Positions 33,519 through 41,143 of a stretch of 64,000 bases of DNA are shown here, piece by piece (positions within the stretch are counted from its first letter, which is position 1; each line of letters opens with the position of its first letter). Origin of the DNA: TMP-24 sp041397305 (lineage in GTDB: Bacteria > Pseudomonadota > Alphaproteobacteria > Rhodobacterales > Rhodobacteraceae); assembly GCA_041397305.1 (NCBI GenBank), contig JAWKWX010000009.1:1-64000 (forward strand). The letters run 5' to 3'. The notes below the pieces were generated by a model. The model did no database searches and was not told the origin of the DNA. It saw only the letters and a list, made by a program, of their open reading frames with translations. A program made the translations under genes and the position numbers.

Positions 33519-34214
33519 TCAACGGGCGTCGAACCGGTATCGGTGCAGGCCCGCCCCCTCGCGCTTCAACCAGCGGCGGTGCCGCTGATAGTCCGGCATC
33601 AGCCGCGCGACGGCCGCCCAGAAGGCAGGCGAATGGTTCATCTCTACCAGATGCGCCACCTCATGGGCGGCGACGTAATCGAGAACCTCGGGCGGGGCGA
33701 GGATCAGCCGCCAGGAATACATGAGCGCCCCGTCCGCCGCGCAAGACCCCCAGCGCGAGCGCGTGTCGCGCAGTGTGATCGGGCCGGGTGTGCGGCCAAG
33801 AAGGGCGGCATAGCGCGCCGACGCCTCCACCAGACGCGCCCGGGCGCGGAACTTCAGCCAGGCGGCGGTGCGCGCGGCGACCTTTGCCGGGTCGCGCGGC
33901 AACAGGAGTTCGCCCCCCTCGAGACGCGGCGCGCGCACATCGGCGGGCGCGAGCACCACCGGCTGCCCCTCGACCGGCAGGACCGTTCCGAACCTCACCT
34001 CGACAGCGCTGCCGACGCGGGCGCGCGCCTTGACGATCCAGTCCGCCTGCCCGGCGGCAAAGGCCAGGGCGTCGCCTTCGCGCGCCCGCGCAGGCAGCGA
34101 AAGGGTGACCTGCCCGTCCAGCCCCGAGACGCGCAGCGAAAAGCGCCGCGCCCGCGCTGAGCGCCGCAGAACCAGGGTAACGCCCGGATGGCCGGGAAGA
34201 TCGTGGTGGCTCAT
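33519..34214 (-). CDS. YgjP-like zinc metallopeptidase
   Basis: 231 residues from ATG 34214. The C-terminal domain carries the zinc motif HEVAHLVEMNHSPAFW, where HExxH plus a downstream H and the NHSP text are typical of the YgjP/DUF45 (M48-like) group. It is preceded by ITLRDTRSRWGSC, another hallmark. The N-terminal half is beta-rich (LVLRRSARARRFSLRVSG). No signal peptide is present, so it is cytosolic. In-frame ATGs further upstream would add unrelated text across the FYDLN gene and are rejected. Confidence 0.92.
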   Translation of the reverse strand: MSHHDLPGHPGVTLVLRRSARARRFSLRVSGLDGQVTLSLPARAREGDALAFAAGQADWIVKARARVGSAVEVRFGTVLPVEGQPVVLAPADVRAPRLEGGELLLPRDPAKVAARTAAWLKFRARARLVEASARYAALLGRTPGPITLRDTRSRWGSCAADGALMYSWRLILAPPEVLDYVAAHEVAHLVEMNHSPAFWAAVARLMPDYQRHRRWLKREGAGLHRYRFDAR

Positions 34215-34373
34215 ATCTGCTCTTTCCTCGCCGCCATTCTCGCCGGTCCCGGGCGGCTGGGAAAGCCCCGAATTCGGGTCGGCCGCGCCGCCGGTGCAAA
34301 GCGTTTGACAGCCCCCGGCACTTGTGACATTTGGCTGCGACTCTGAGATAGACGCGCACGGAAGGAGATTTCC

Positions 34374-34703
34374 ATGCCAAAGGACGAATGGGGCACCAAA
34401 CGCCTCTGCCCGCATTGCACCAGCCGCTTCTACGACCTGAAGCGCGACCCGATGACCTGCCCGGAATGCGGCCACAGCTTCACCGCTGAAAGCCTTGTCA
34501 TGACCCGTGGCCGGACGATGATCGCCGAGAAGGCCGTGGTGAAGGAGCGCGATATCGACCTCGACGATCTGGCGGACGATACCGATCTGGACGAGACCGG
34601 CAGCGATACCGATCTCGACGACGATCTTCTGGACGACGACGAGGATGACAATGTCTCGCTCGACGATATCGCCGATGTCGGCGGCGGCGAAGACGACGCC
34701 TGA
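34374..34703 (+). CDS. FYDLN acidic zinc-ribbon protein (TIGR02300 family)
   Basis: 109 residues. The zinc ribbon has C12, C15, C29 and C32, with the eponymous FYDLKRDPMTCPECG segment. The C-terminal half is an extreme acidic tail (DLDDLADDTDLDETGSD and onward, mostly D/E). The family is restricted to alphaproteobacteria and its function is unknown. ATG 34374 has GGAAGGAGA upstream, and a TTGACA element at 34305-34310 may be its -35. A strong terminator follows, so it is monocistronic. Confidence 0.95.
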   Translation: MPKDEWGTKRLCPHCTSRFYDLKRDPMTCPECGHSFTAESLVMTRGRTMIAEKAVVKERDIDLDDLADDTDLDETGSDTDLDDDLLDDDEDDNVSLDDIADVGGGEDDA

Positions 34704-34729
34704 TCGGCCGCACAGGGATAATCCCATCG

Positions 34730-34768
34730 AACGCCGCCCCGGAACGCCCGGGGCGGCGTTGGTGTTTT
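34730..34768 (+). terminator. Rho-independent terminator of the FYDLN gene
   Basis: An 11-bp perfect stem AACGCCGCCCC/GGGGCGGCGTT with a GGAACGCCC loop, followed by GGTGTTTTC. Confidence 0.92.
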
Positions 34769-34829
34769 CGGGGGCGGGCAGGGGGTGCACTGCAGCCGCA
34801 GAAACTCCGCCGTGACCCTCGTTTTCCTC

Positions 34830-34858
34830 TTGCACCCGCCCGCCCGACTGCCTATAGC
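34830..34858 (+). promoter_or_regulatory. Promoter of tRNA-Ala
   Basis: TTGCAC, a 17-bp spacer and TATAGC, 36 bp before the mature tRNA 5' end. This leaves a short GC-rich 5' leader to be removed by RNase P. Confidence 0.7.
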
Positions 34859-34894
34859 ACAGCCCACGCGGGCCGGACGGCCCGGACCTCCGGT

Positions 34895-34970
<76 letters not shown>

Positions 34971-35093
34971 ATTTTACCAAAATCAATGGAATAGCCTGTG
35001 GTCGGTCCCGCAAGGGACTTTGTCTTTTGAGATAGCCACTGAAAACCTGGCCGGAAAGCGCCATGAATGCCACATGCAGTCAGGCGTCCCGCC

Positions 35094-35459
35094 CTACATG
35101 AACCCCAGTTCCAGCCGGGCTTCGTCGGACATCATGTCCATGCCCCATTGCGGCTCGAAGGTCATGCTCACATCGACGTCGCGCACGCCGTCGACGGCCT
35201 CGACCGCGTTCTGCACCCAGCCGGGCATCTCGCCTGCGACCGGGCAGCCGGGGGCGGTGAGGGTCATCACGATGCCGACCGCGTTCTCGGGCGAAATCTC
35301 GATCGTGTAGACAAGGCCCAGATCGTAGATGTTCACCGGGATTTCCGGGTCGTAGACCGTGCGGCAGGCGTCCACGACATTGTCGTAGAGCGGATGGTCG
35401 GTCGAGGAGGGTTTGATCAGCGGCGTGCCTTCGATCGGTTCGGTCGGTTCAACGGTCAT
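35094..35459 (-). CDS. sufT: MIP18/DUF59 family Fe-S assembly factor (SufT-like)
   Basis: 121 residues. The DUF59 core is VVDACRTVYDPEIPVNIYDLGLVYTIEI, then VMTLTAPGCPVAGEMPGWV, where the cysteine in the APGCP segment is the conserved one. The C-terminus EPQWGMDMMSDEARLELGFM is typical of SUF-linked members. It helps deliver Fe-S clusters to target proteins. Here it is a stand-alone gene away from other suf genes. Fe-S enzymes such as the Mo hydroxylase in this window would depend on such machinery. Confidence 0.92.
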   Translation of the reverse strand: MTVEPTEPIEGTPLIKPSSTDHPLYDNVVDACRTVYDPEIPVNIYDLGLVYTIEISPENAVGIVMTLTAPGCPVAGEMPGWVQNAVEAVDGVRDVDVSMTFEPQWGMDMMSDEARLELGFM

Positions 35460-35546
35460 CTCATTCCCCGGATATCCCGAGTGAATATATAGGGATTGTG
35501 GCGCCGAGGTCCAGAGCGCTGTCGGTCATGACGTCGGGCGGGCGCG

Positions 35547-36143
35547 TCAGCCCCGCCGCCGTTGGTAGCGCGTGGCGGTCAGCCGGGCAGAGACGGCGCA
35601 GCTTTTGACATCGACGAAGCCTGCCGCGCGAAAGACCTCGCGCACGCGGGCGTCCGATGGATCGGCGCCCTTGCCCTTGGGATAGAGGCACCAGACGGGC
35701 GGCGCGGACGGGGCTCCGGCGGCGGCGACTGCCGCCTGGAGGTCCGTCTCGGACGCGAGCTCCGCGATCAGGAAGGCAGCGCCTTCGGCCCCCCGGCTCT
35801 CCGCCCCTGCAAGCGCCGCCCTGACGGCCTCGTCGGTGAGGGGCGTCAGCGCAAAGGCCGGTGCCCCGGCGCCAATCCCGAACTTTTCGGCCAGCGATGG
35901 CGGTCCCTTGAGGATCGCCTTGCGCCAGCTTTCGGCCGCCTTCGCCCCGAGGTCGAGTTCCAGCCAGCCGCCCGCCGCCAGCAGCCGCAGCACGTCGCCC
36001 TCGACCTCTGCCCGCGTGACCCCGGCCCGCGGGATGCGGGCGCGGATGTCGCCGCGCAGGACGATCTCTTCGCTCTCCAGAAACGCCTTGCCCTCGGCGG
36101 CCTCGCCCTTCCAGCGGATGATGCAGGTCGCTTCCCGTCCCAT
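35547..36143 (-). CDS. Conserved hypothetical protein (DUF3052-like C-terminus)
   Basis: 198 residues from ATG 36143 with an excellent GGAGGAGAG ribosome binding site; an in-frame ATG at 36305 lies across the purC start and is rejected. The first half is beta-rich (EATCIIRWKGEAAEGKAFLESEEIVLRGDIRARIP). The C-terminus PPVWCLYPKGKGADPSDARVREVF and ARLTATRYQRR resembles the DUF3052 pattern. The function is unknown. It is divergent from purC with a short shared promoter region, and 87 bp from the sufT-like gene on the same strand. Confidence 0.8.
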   Translation of the reverse strand: MGREATCIIRWKGEAAEGKAFLESEEIVLRGDIRARIPRAGVTRAEVEGDVLRLLAAGGWLELDLGAKAAESWRKAILKGPPSLAEKFGIGAGAPAFALTPLTDEAVRAALAGAESRGAEGAAFLIAELASETDLQAAVAAAGAPSAPPVWCLYPKGKGADPSDARVREVFRAAGFVDVKSCAVSARLTATRYQRRRG

Positions 36144-36213
36144 CTCTCCTCCCGTCCGCCTCTCGGTGCAGGCTAACCCGGTTCGCGGACACGTGGAACC
36201 GCCATCCCGCGCC

Positions 36214-36242
36214 TTGCGGGGCAGGGGCTTCTGGCCTATAGG
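36214..36242 (+). promoter_or_regulatory. Promoter of purC
   Basis: TTGCGG, a 17-bp spacer and TATAGG, about 62 bp before the purC start. Confidence 0.6.
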
Positions 36243-36303
36243 GGCGACGAGCCGGGCGCCCTTCAACCGTGTGCCCCATCCCGAGGTCTCGAAGGGAGCC
36301 GCC

Positions 36304-37065
36304 ATGTCGCGCCGGAAGAAAGTCTACGAAGGCAAGGCCAAGATCCTGTACGAAGGCCCCGAACCCGGTACGTTCGTGCAATATTTCAAGGACGACGCCA
36401 CCGCTTTCAACGCCCAGAAGAAGGCGACGATCGAGGGCAAGGGCGTCTTGAACAACCGGCTTTCCGAATTCTTCATGACCGGGCTGACGAACATCGGCAT
36501 CCCCAATCATTTCATCCGCCGCCTCAACATGCGCGAGCAGCTGATCCGCCAGGTCGAGATCATTCCGCTGGAAGTGATCGTGCGCAATTTCGCCGCAGGC
36601 TCCATCGCGAAGAGGCTGGGGATGGAAGAGGGCACGCCGCTGCCCCGCCCGATCGTCGAATACAGCTACAAGAACGACGCGCTCGGCGATCCGATGGTCA
36701 GCGAGGAATATATCGTCGCCTTCGGCTGGGCCACGCAGCAGGACCTCGACGACATCATCTCGCTGGCGCTGCGCGTCAACGATTTCCTGTCGGGCGTCTT
36801 CTATGGCGCGGGCATCAAGCTTGTAGATTTCAAGATCGAGATCGGCCGCATCTGGGACGGCGATTTCATGCGCCTGATCGTGGCGGACGAGATCAGCCCC
36901 GACAGCTGCCGCCTGTGGGACATCAAGACCGGCCAGAAGCTCGACAAGGATGTCTTCCGCCGCGATCTGGGCAGCCTGACCGATGCCTATTCCGAGGTCG
37001 CCCGCCGCCTCGGTGTCCTGCCCACCCAGTCCACACCGATGACGAAACCCACGCTGATCAACTAA
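36304..37065 (+). CDS. purC: Phosphoribosylaminoimidazole-succinocarboxamide synthase
   Basis: 253 residues. Motifs typical of SAICAR synthase are KVYEGKAKILYEGP at the N-terminus, RNFAAGSIAKRLGMEEG, LVDFKIEIGR and ADEISPDSCRLWD. It ligates aspartate to CAIR in purine synthesis. It is followed after 13 bp by purS, so the two are co-transcribed. Confidence 0.97.
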   Translation: MSRRKKVYEGKAKILYEGPEPGTFVQYFKDDATAFNAQKKATIEGKGVLNNRLSEFFMTGLTNIGIPNHFIRRLNMREQLIRQVEIIPLEVIVRNFAAGSIAKRLGMEEGTPLPRPIVEYSYKNDALGDPMVSEEYIVAFGWATQQDLDDIISLALRVNDFLSGVFYGAGIKLVDFKIEIGRIWDGDFMRLIVADEISPDSCRLWDIKTGQKLDKDVFRRDLGSLTDAYSEVARRLGVLPTQSTPMTKPTLIN

Positions 37066-37078
37066 GAGGCCCAAGCAG

Positions 37079-37318
37079 ATGAAAGCCCGTGTCCATGTCA
37101 TGCTGAAGGACGGCGTCCTCGACCCCCAGGGCGAGGCGGTGCGCCATGCGCTCGGCACGCTCGGCTTCCAGGGTGTGAACGGCGTGCGGCAGGGCAAGGT
37201 GATCGAGCTGGACCTAATGGCGACCGACAGGGCCGCCGCCGAGGCCGAGGTGAAGGCGATGTGCGAGAAGCTCCTCGCCAACACGGTGATCGAGAAATAC
37301 TCGGTCGAAATCGCCTGA
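37079..37318 (+). CDS. purS: Phosphoribosylformylglycinamidine synthase subunit PurS
   Basis: 79 residues, the normal size. It opens KARVHVMLKDGVLDPQGEAVRHALGTLGF and ends NTVIEKYSVEIA, both diagnostic. It bridges PurQ and PurL in the small-subunit FGAM synthase complex. In related genomes purQ usually follows directly; here an alcohol dehydrogenase gene intervenes. Confidence 0.96.
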   Translation: MKARVHVMLKDGVLDPQGEAVRHALGTLGFQGVNGVRQGKVIELDLMATDRAAAEAEVKAMCEKLLANTVIEKYSVEIA

Positions 37319-37453
37319 CGCTCCCCGCGCCGGAGGTGATCCCCGGCCGGTCCGGAGCAACGGCTGCCGCCGTTCCCGACAGCGCCTGTCGTTTCCGCTC
37401 TTGCCTTCGCGCTCATTCCCGCGCCCTCTCTGATCAACGGACGGGAGGAACAA

Positions 37454-38497
37454 ATGCGCGCGGCGGTCTTGCGGGAGTTCAACCGGGATCTCGACCTTTG
37501 CGATGTCCCGATGCCGGACTGTCCGGCCGACGGGGTGATCCTGAAGGTACTGGCCTGTGGCATCTGCCGGTCGGACTGGCACAGCTGGACCGGGACCGAC
37601 CCCGACGTCCATCCGCCGCATATCCCCGGCCATGAATATTGCGGCATCGTCGAGGCGGCAGGCCCGCTTGTCCGGGGCTGGCGGCCGGGCGACCGGGTGA
37701 TCGCGCCCTTCATCCTCGCTTGCGGAACCTGTCCGGCCTGTGCCGCGGGCAACCAGACGACCTGCCCCACGCAGGCGGTGCCCGGCTTCACCCGTCCGGG
37801 CGCCTTCGCCGAATATCTGGCCGTGCCGCATGCGGATGCGAACCTCACCCGCCTGCCCGAAGGAATGGATCCGGCGCTTGCCGCCGCGCTTGGCTGTCGG
37901 GTGACGACGGCCTGGCATGCGCTGACCGGGCGCGCAGCGGTCCGGCCCGGCGAATGGGTGGCGATCTTCGGCGGGGGCGGGGTCGGCCTTTCGGCGATGC
38001 TTCTGGCCCGGGCCATCGGTGCGCGGACGATCATCGTGGATGTGGTCGCGGAAAAGCTCGCCCATGCGAAATCCCTCGGCGCCGATGCGGTGGTCAACGC
38101 AGGCACTGACGATGCGCCTGCTGCCATTCGGGCGCTCACGGGCGGCGGCGCCCATGTGGCGATCGAGGCGCTCGGGATCGAGGAGACGACATCGAGCGCG
38201 CTGCGCTCGCTCGGCAAGCTCGGTCGCATGGTTCAGATCGGCATGCCTGCGGGTCGCCATGCCAACATGACGCTGCCCTGGGACGCGGTCTATTCCGGTC
38301 AGCTTGCGATCTACGGCACGCGCGGCATGCCCGCCTGGCGCTACCCGAGCCTTCTCTCCCTGATCGCGGCGGGCCGTGTCGACCTCTCTCCGCTCATCGC
38401 GCGCCGCGTGACCCTCTCCGATGCCTCGGTCGAGCTTGCCGCCTTCAATGGGCCGACCCCGCCGGGCGTGGCCGTGATCACCGATTTCCGGGCCTGA
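37454..38497 (+). CDS. Zinc-dependent alcohol dehydrogenase (medium-chain family)
   Basis: 347 residues. Catalytic zinc ligands lie in GICRSDWHSW and PGHEYCGIVE. The structural zinc lobe CGTCPACAAGNQTTC carries four cysteines. The nucleotide-binding loop is FGGGGVGLSAMLLAR, followed by IIVDVVAEKLAHAKSLGADAVVNA. It oxidises an alcohol or reduces an aldehyde with NAD(P); the substrate is unknown. A GGGAGG ribosome binding site precedes ATG 37454. It sits between purS and purQ, separated from each by about 130 bp, and one dispersed repeat lies on its 3' side. Confidence 0.92.
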   Translation: MRAAVLREFNRDLDLCDVPMPDCPADGVILKVLACGICRSDWHSWTGTDPDVHPPHIPGHEYCGIVEAAGPLVRGWRPGDRVIAPFILACGTCPACAAGNQTTCPTQAVPGFTRPGAFAEYLAVPHADANLTRLPEGMDPALAAALGCRVTTAWHALTGRAAVRPGEWVAIFGGGGVGLSAMLLARAIGARTIIVDVVAEKLAHAKSLGADAVVNAGTDDAPAAIRALTGGGAHVAIEALGIEETTSSALRSLGKLGRMVQIGMPAGRHANMTLPWDAVYSGQLAIYGTRGMPAWRYPSLLSLIAAGRVDLSPLIARRVTLSDASVELAAFNGPTPPGVAVITDFRA

Positions 38498-38510
38498 CAG
38501 ACGCGCCCCC

Positions 38511-38556
38511 GTCTTCCGTTTGAAAATATCCCGGGGGGTTGGGGGCAGGGCCCCCA
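38511..38556 (+). repeat. Dispersed intergenic hairpin repeat, copy 4
   Basis: GTCTTCCGTTTGAAAATATC then CCGGGGGG and a GGGGGC/GCCCCC hairpin with AGG loop (38541-38555). It lies between the alcohol dehydrogenase gene and purQ. Confidence 0.85.
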
Positions 38557-38626
38557 TTCGCTCTGGCACTCGAAATGCCCTTGGGGTATGGGGCGGCCAA
38601 CAGACCCATGCCCCGAGGAGATCCAG

Positions 38627-39295
38627 ATGAAAGCCGCGATCATCACCTTCCCCGGATCGAACTGCGACCGCGACCTGGCGGTGGCCTTCGAACAGGCGGG
38701 GGCGAAGGTCACGCGGGTCTGGCACAAGGACCGGGATCTGCCCGAAGGCACAGATATCGTGGGGGTGCCGGGCGGCTTTTCCTACGGCGACTATCTGCGC
38801 TGCGGCGCCATCGCCGCCCAGTCGCCGATCATGCAGGCTGTTCATCGCCATGTCGAAAAGGGCGGCTATGCGCTCGGAATCTGCAATGGCTTCCAGATCC
38901 TGACCGAGACCGGCCTTCTGCCGGGCGCGCTGATGCGCAATGCGGGCCTCAAGTTCGTCTGCAAGACCGTAGCCCTGAAGGTCGTGACCTCTGACAGCGA
39001 TTTCACGCGCGGCTGGAACGCCGGTGACGTTGCGAGCATTCCGGTCGCCCATCACGACGGAAATTACACGATCGACGCAGACGGCCTTGCCCGCCTGCGG
39101 GACGAGGACCGTATCGCCTTCACCTATACAGAGGATGTGAATGGCGCGATGGCCGATATCGCGGGCGTGCTTTCGGTCAACCGCCGGGTGCTCGGCATGA
39201 TGCCCCATCCCGAACGTGCGGCCGACGCGACCTTGGGCGGCACCGACGGATCGGTGCTTTTCCGCTCGCTTTCCGGTGCGCTCGCCCTCGCCTGA
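38627..39295 (+). CDS. purQ: Phosphoribosylformylglycinamidine synthase subunit PurQ
   Basis: 222 residues from ATG 38627 with CGAGGAGATC upstream. It is a class-I glutamine amidotransferase: opening AAIITFPGSNCDRDLAVAFE, nucleophile cysteine in YALGICNGFQIL, and the histidine/glutamate pair in MMPHPERA. It supplies ammonia to PurL with PurS. It is separated from purS by the alcohol dehydrogenase. Confidence 0.96.
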   Translation: MKAAIITFPGSNCDRDLAVAFEQAGAKVTRVWHKDRDLPEGTDIVGVPGGFSYGDYLRCGAIAAQSPIMQAVHRHVEKGGYALGICNGFQILTETGLLPGALMRNAGLKFVCKTVALKVVTSDSDFTRGWNAGDVASIPVAHHDGNYTIDADGLARLRDEDRIAFTYTEDVNGAMADIAGVLSVNRRVLGMMPHPERAADATLGGTDGSVLFRSLSGALALA

Positions 39296-39305
39296 CCCCT
39301 GCGGC

Positions 39306-39334
39306 TTGCCGGGGCGCGAGGCGCGGCCTAGATT
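39306..39334 (+). promoter_or_regulatory. Promoter of dctB-like gene, apparently giving a leaderless mRNA
   Basis: TTGCCG, a 17-bp spacer and TAGATT. The predicted transcription start, 6-8 bases later, coincides with ATG 39341, and there is no Shine-Dalgarno sequence in between. Confidence 0.5.
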
Positions 39335-39340
39335 GATCCA

Positions 39341-41143
39341 ATGGCGCGCGACGACGATACTGGCCCAACCTCGGCTCGGCCGAACGAGCCTCCGCAGCCC
39401 CGGGGCCGCAGGTCGCTGTGGGCCTTGCGGGTCGTACTGGTCGCCTTCATCGCTGCCGCCATCGCTTCGATCTGGGCCACCAATGCCCTTCTTACCGATC
39501 GCCTGACCGAAACGACGCGCACGCGGGCGGAGGTCCGGCAGGCGCTTTATTCCGGGCAGCTGATGTCGGAGCTGCAGCGCACCGCGATCGTGCCCCGCCT
39601 TCTGGGGCGCGACCCCGAACTCAGCCGCGCGCTGGCGGACAAGGCCTATTCGCTCACCTCGCAGCGATTGATGTCGGTCCAGCGCGAGATCGATGCCTCG
39701 ACCATCCTGCTGCTCGATCAGGGCGGGAGGGTCGTCGGCGCCACCGACCGCAACCGGCTGGGCCAGAGCCTGGGCAAGAACCAGGCCTTCATCCTGGCGC
39801 AACGCCAGAGCGGGACGGTCTTCACCATTCATGAGCTTGATACGGGGCGTTTCGAGTTTTCCTTCTCGCGCGCGGTCTATGCCGATGCGAAGCGTGTCGG
39901 CGTCATCCTCGTGAGCGCCGATCTTTCGCGCTTCGAGAAGGCCTGGGCGGGCGACGTCGAGGCGGTGGCGGTGCTCGACACCACGAACCGGATCATCCTT
40001 GCCACCGAGCCGCGCTGGCGGGGGCTGGCGATCGACGATGCGCTTGCCGTGCGCTCGGCGCCTTCGGCGGTTCAGCGCGCCCTGCGCGTTACCGCCGACT
40101 GGGCGAACGACCCGCCCGATGCCTATGTGCGTGGCGTGGGGGTGATGCGGTCGGAACTGCGCATTCCCTTCCAGGGCTGGCGGCTCGTCAGCTTCACCAC
40201 CTACGATTCGATCCGCGACCAGGTGAATGCCGTTCTGGCGCTGGAAATCATGGGATTCGCGCTGGTTCTGGCACTGGCCTTCTATCTCGTCTCGCGTCGT
40301 GCCCAGGTGCAAAGCGCGCTGTTCCGGCGGGAGTCGGCGGAACTTCGCCTGCTGAACCACCGGCTTCAGCAGGAGATCGCCGAGCGGGAGAAAGCCCAGA
40401 AGGAGCTGGCGGTGGCCGAGCAGACGCTGGCGCAATCCTCCAAACTCGCGGCTCTGGGCGAGATGTCGGCCTCGGTCAGCCACGAACTGAACCAGCCGCT
40501 TGCGGCGATGAAGACCTACCTCGCCGGGGCGCGGCTTCTTCTGCAGCGCAAGCGCCCGGAAGAGGCGCTGTCTTCCTTCCAGCGGATCGACGATCTGATC
40601 GAGCGGATGGGGGCGATAACCCGGCAACTGAAGAGCTATGCGAGGAAGGGCGGAGAGGCGTTTGAGCCAATAGATGTTCGCTCTTGTGTCTCGGGCGCGC
40701 TGTCGATGATGGAACCGACGCTGCGGACGCGCTCGGTCAAGATCACCCGCGCCATGCCGCGTCTGCCGGTGACGGTGATGGCCGACCGGATCCGGCTGGA
40801 ACAGGTGATCATCAACCTTCTGAGGAACGCGCTTGATGCGACCAAGGATGTGGCGCAGCCTCAGATCGACCTCTTGCTGACGTCAGGCGAGACGGCGGTC
40901 CTGACCGTGCGCGACAACGGCACCGGCATCGTCGATCTCGATAACCTGTTCGAGCCCTTCTACACGACCAAGAAGCCCGGCGACGGTATCGGCCTGGGGC
41001 TTGCCATTTCGTCCGGCATCGTGAACGACCTTGGCGGACGGCTGACGGCGCGCAATGCGCCCAAGGATGCGAATGGAGGGGGCGGCGCCGTGTTCGAGGT
41101 GCAGCTTCCGATCCTGAACCAGAAGACCAGAGCGGCGGAGTGA
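39341..41143 (+). CDS. dctB: DctB-like membrane sensor histidine kinase
   Basis: 600 residues. The first transmembrane segment is about 26-46 (LWALRVVLVAFIAAAIASIW). A periplasmic double-PAS-like sensor follows (STILLLDQGGRVVGATDRNRLGQSL is typical of DctB), then a second membrane segment about 300-318. A coiled linker (QEIAEREKAQKELAVAEQTL) leads to the H-box VSHELNQPLAAMK and the ATP-binding N and G boxes NLLRNALDAT, VRDNGTGI and GIGLGLAIS. DctB proteins sense C4-dicarboxylates and phosphorylate DctD. No dicarboxylate transporter gene is near, so the signal here is inferred only from family. Confidence 0.9.
   Translation: MARDDDTGPTSARPNEPPQPRGRRSLWALRVVLVAFIAAAIASIWATNALLTDRLTETTRTRAEVRQALYSGQLMSELQRTAIVPRLLGRDPELSRALADKAYSLTSQRLMSVQREIDASTILLLDQGGRVVGATDRNRLGQSLGKNQAFILAQRQSGTVFTIHELDTGRFEFSFSRAVYADAKRVGVILVSADLSRFEKAWAGDVEAVAVLDTTNRIILATEPRWRGLAIDDALAVRSAPSAVQRALRVTADWANDPPDAYVRGVGVMRSELRIPFQGWRLVSFTTYDSIRDQVNAVLALEIMGFALVLALAFYLVSRRAQVQSALFRRESAELRLLNHRLQQEIAEREKAQKELAVAEQTLAQSSKLAALGEMSASVSHELNQPLAAMKTYLAGARLLLQRKRPEEALSSFQRIDDLIERMGAITRQLKSYARKGGEAFEPIDVRSCVSGALSMMEPTLRTRSVKITRAMPRLPVTVMADRIRLEQVIINLLRNALDATKDVAQPQIDLLLTSGETAVLTVRDNGTGIVDLDNLFEPFYTTKKPGDGIGLGLAISSGIVNDLGGRLTARNAPKDANGGGGAVFEVQLPILNQKTRAAE

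Noticed and set aside
35461..38229. A 922-codon open frame on the minus strand
   Set aside because: It runs antisense through purC, purS and the alcohol dehydrogenase, has no recognisable domain and is explained by high-GC codon bias that removes stops from the opposite strand.
37214..40627. An 1137-codon open frame on the minus strand
   Set aside because: It is antisense to purQ and dctB, rich in arginine, glycine and histidine, with no fold; the plus-strand genes are certain.
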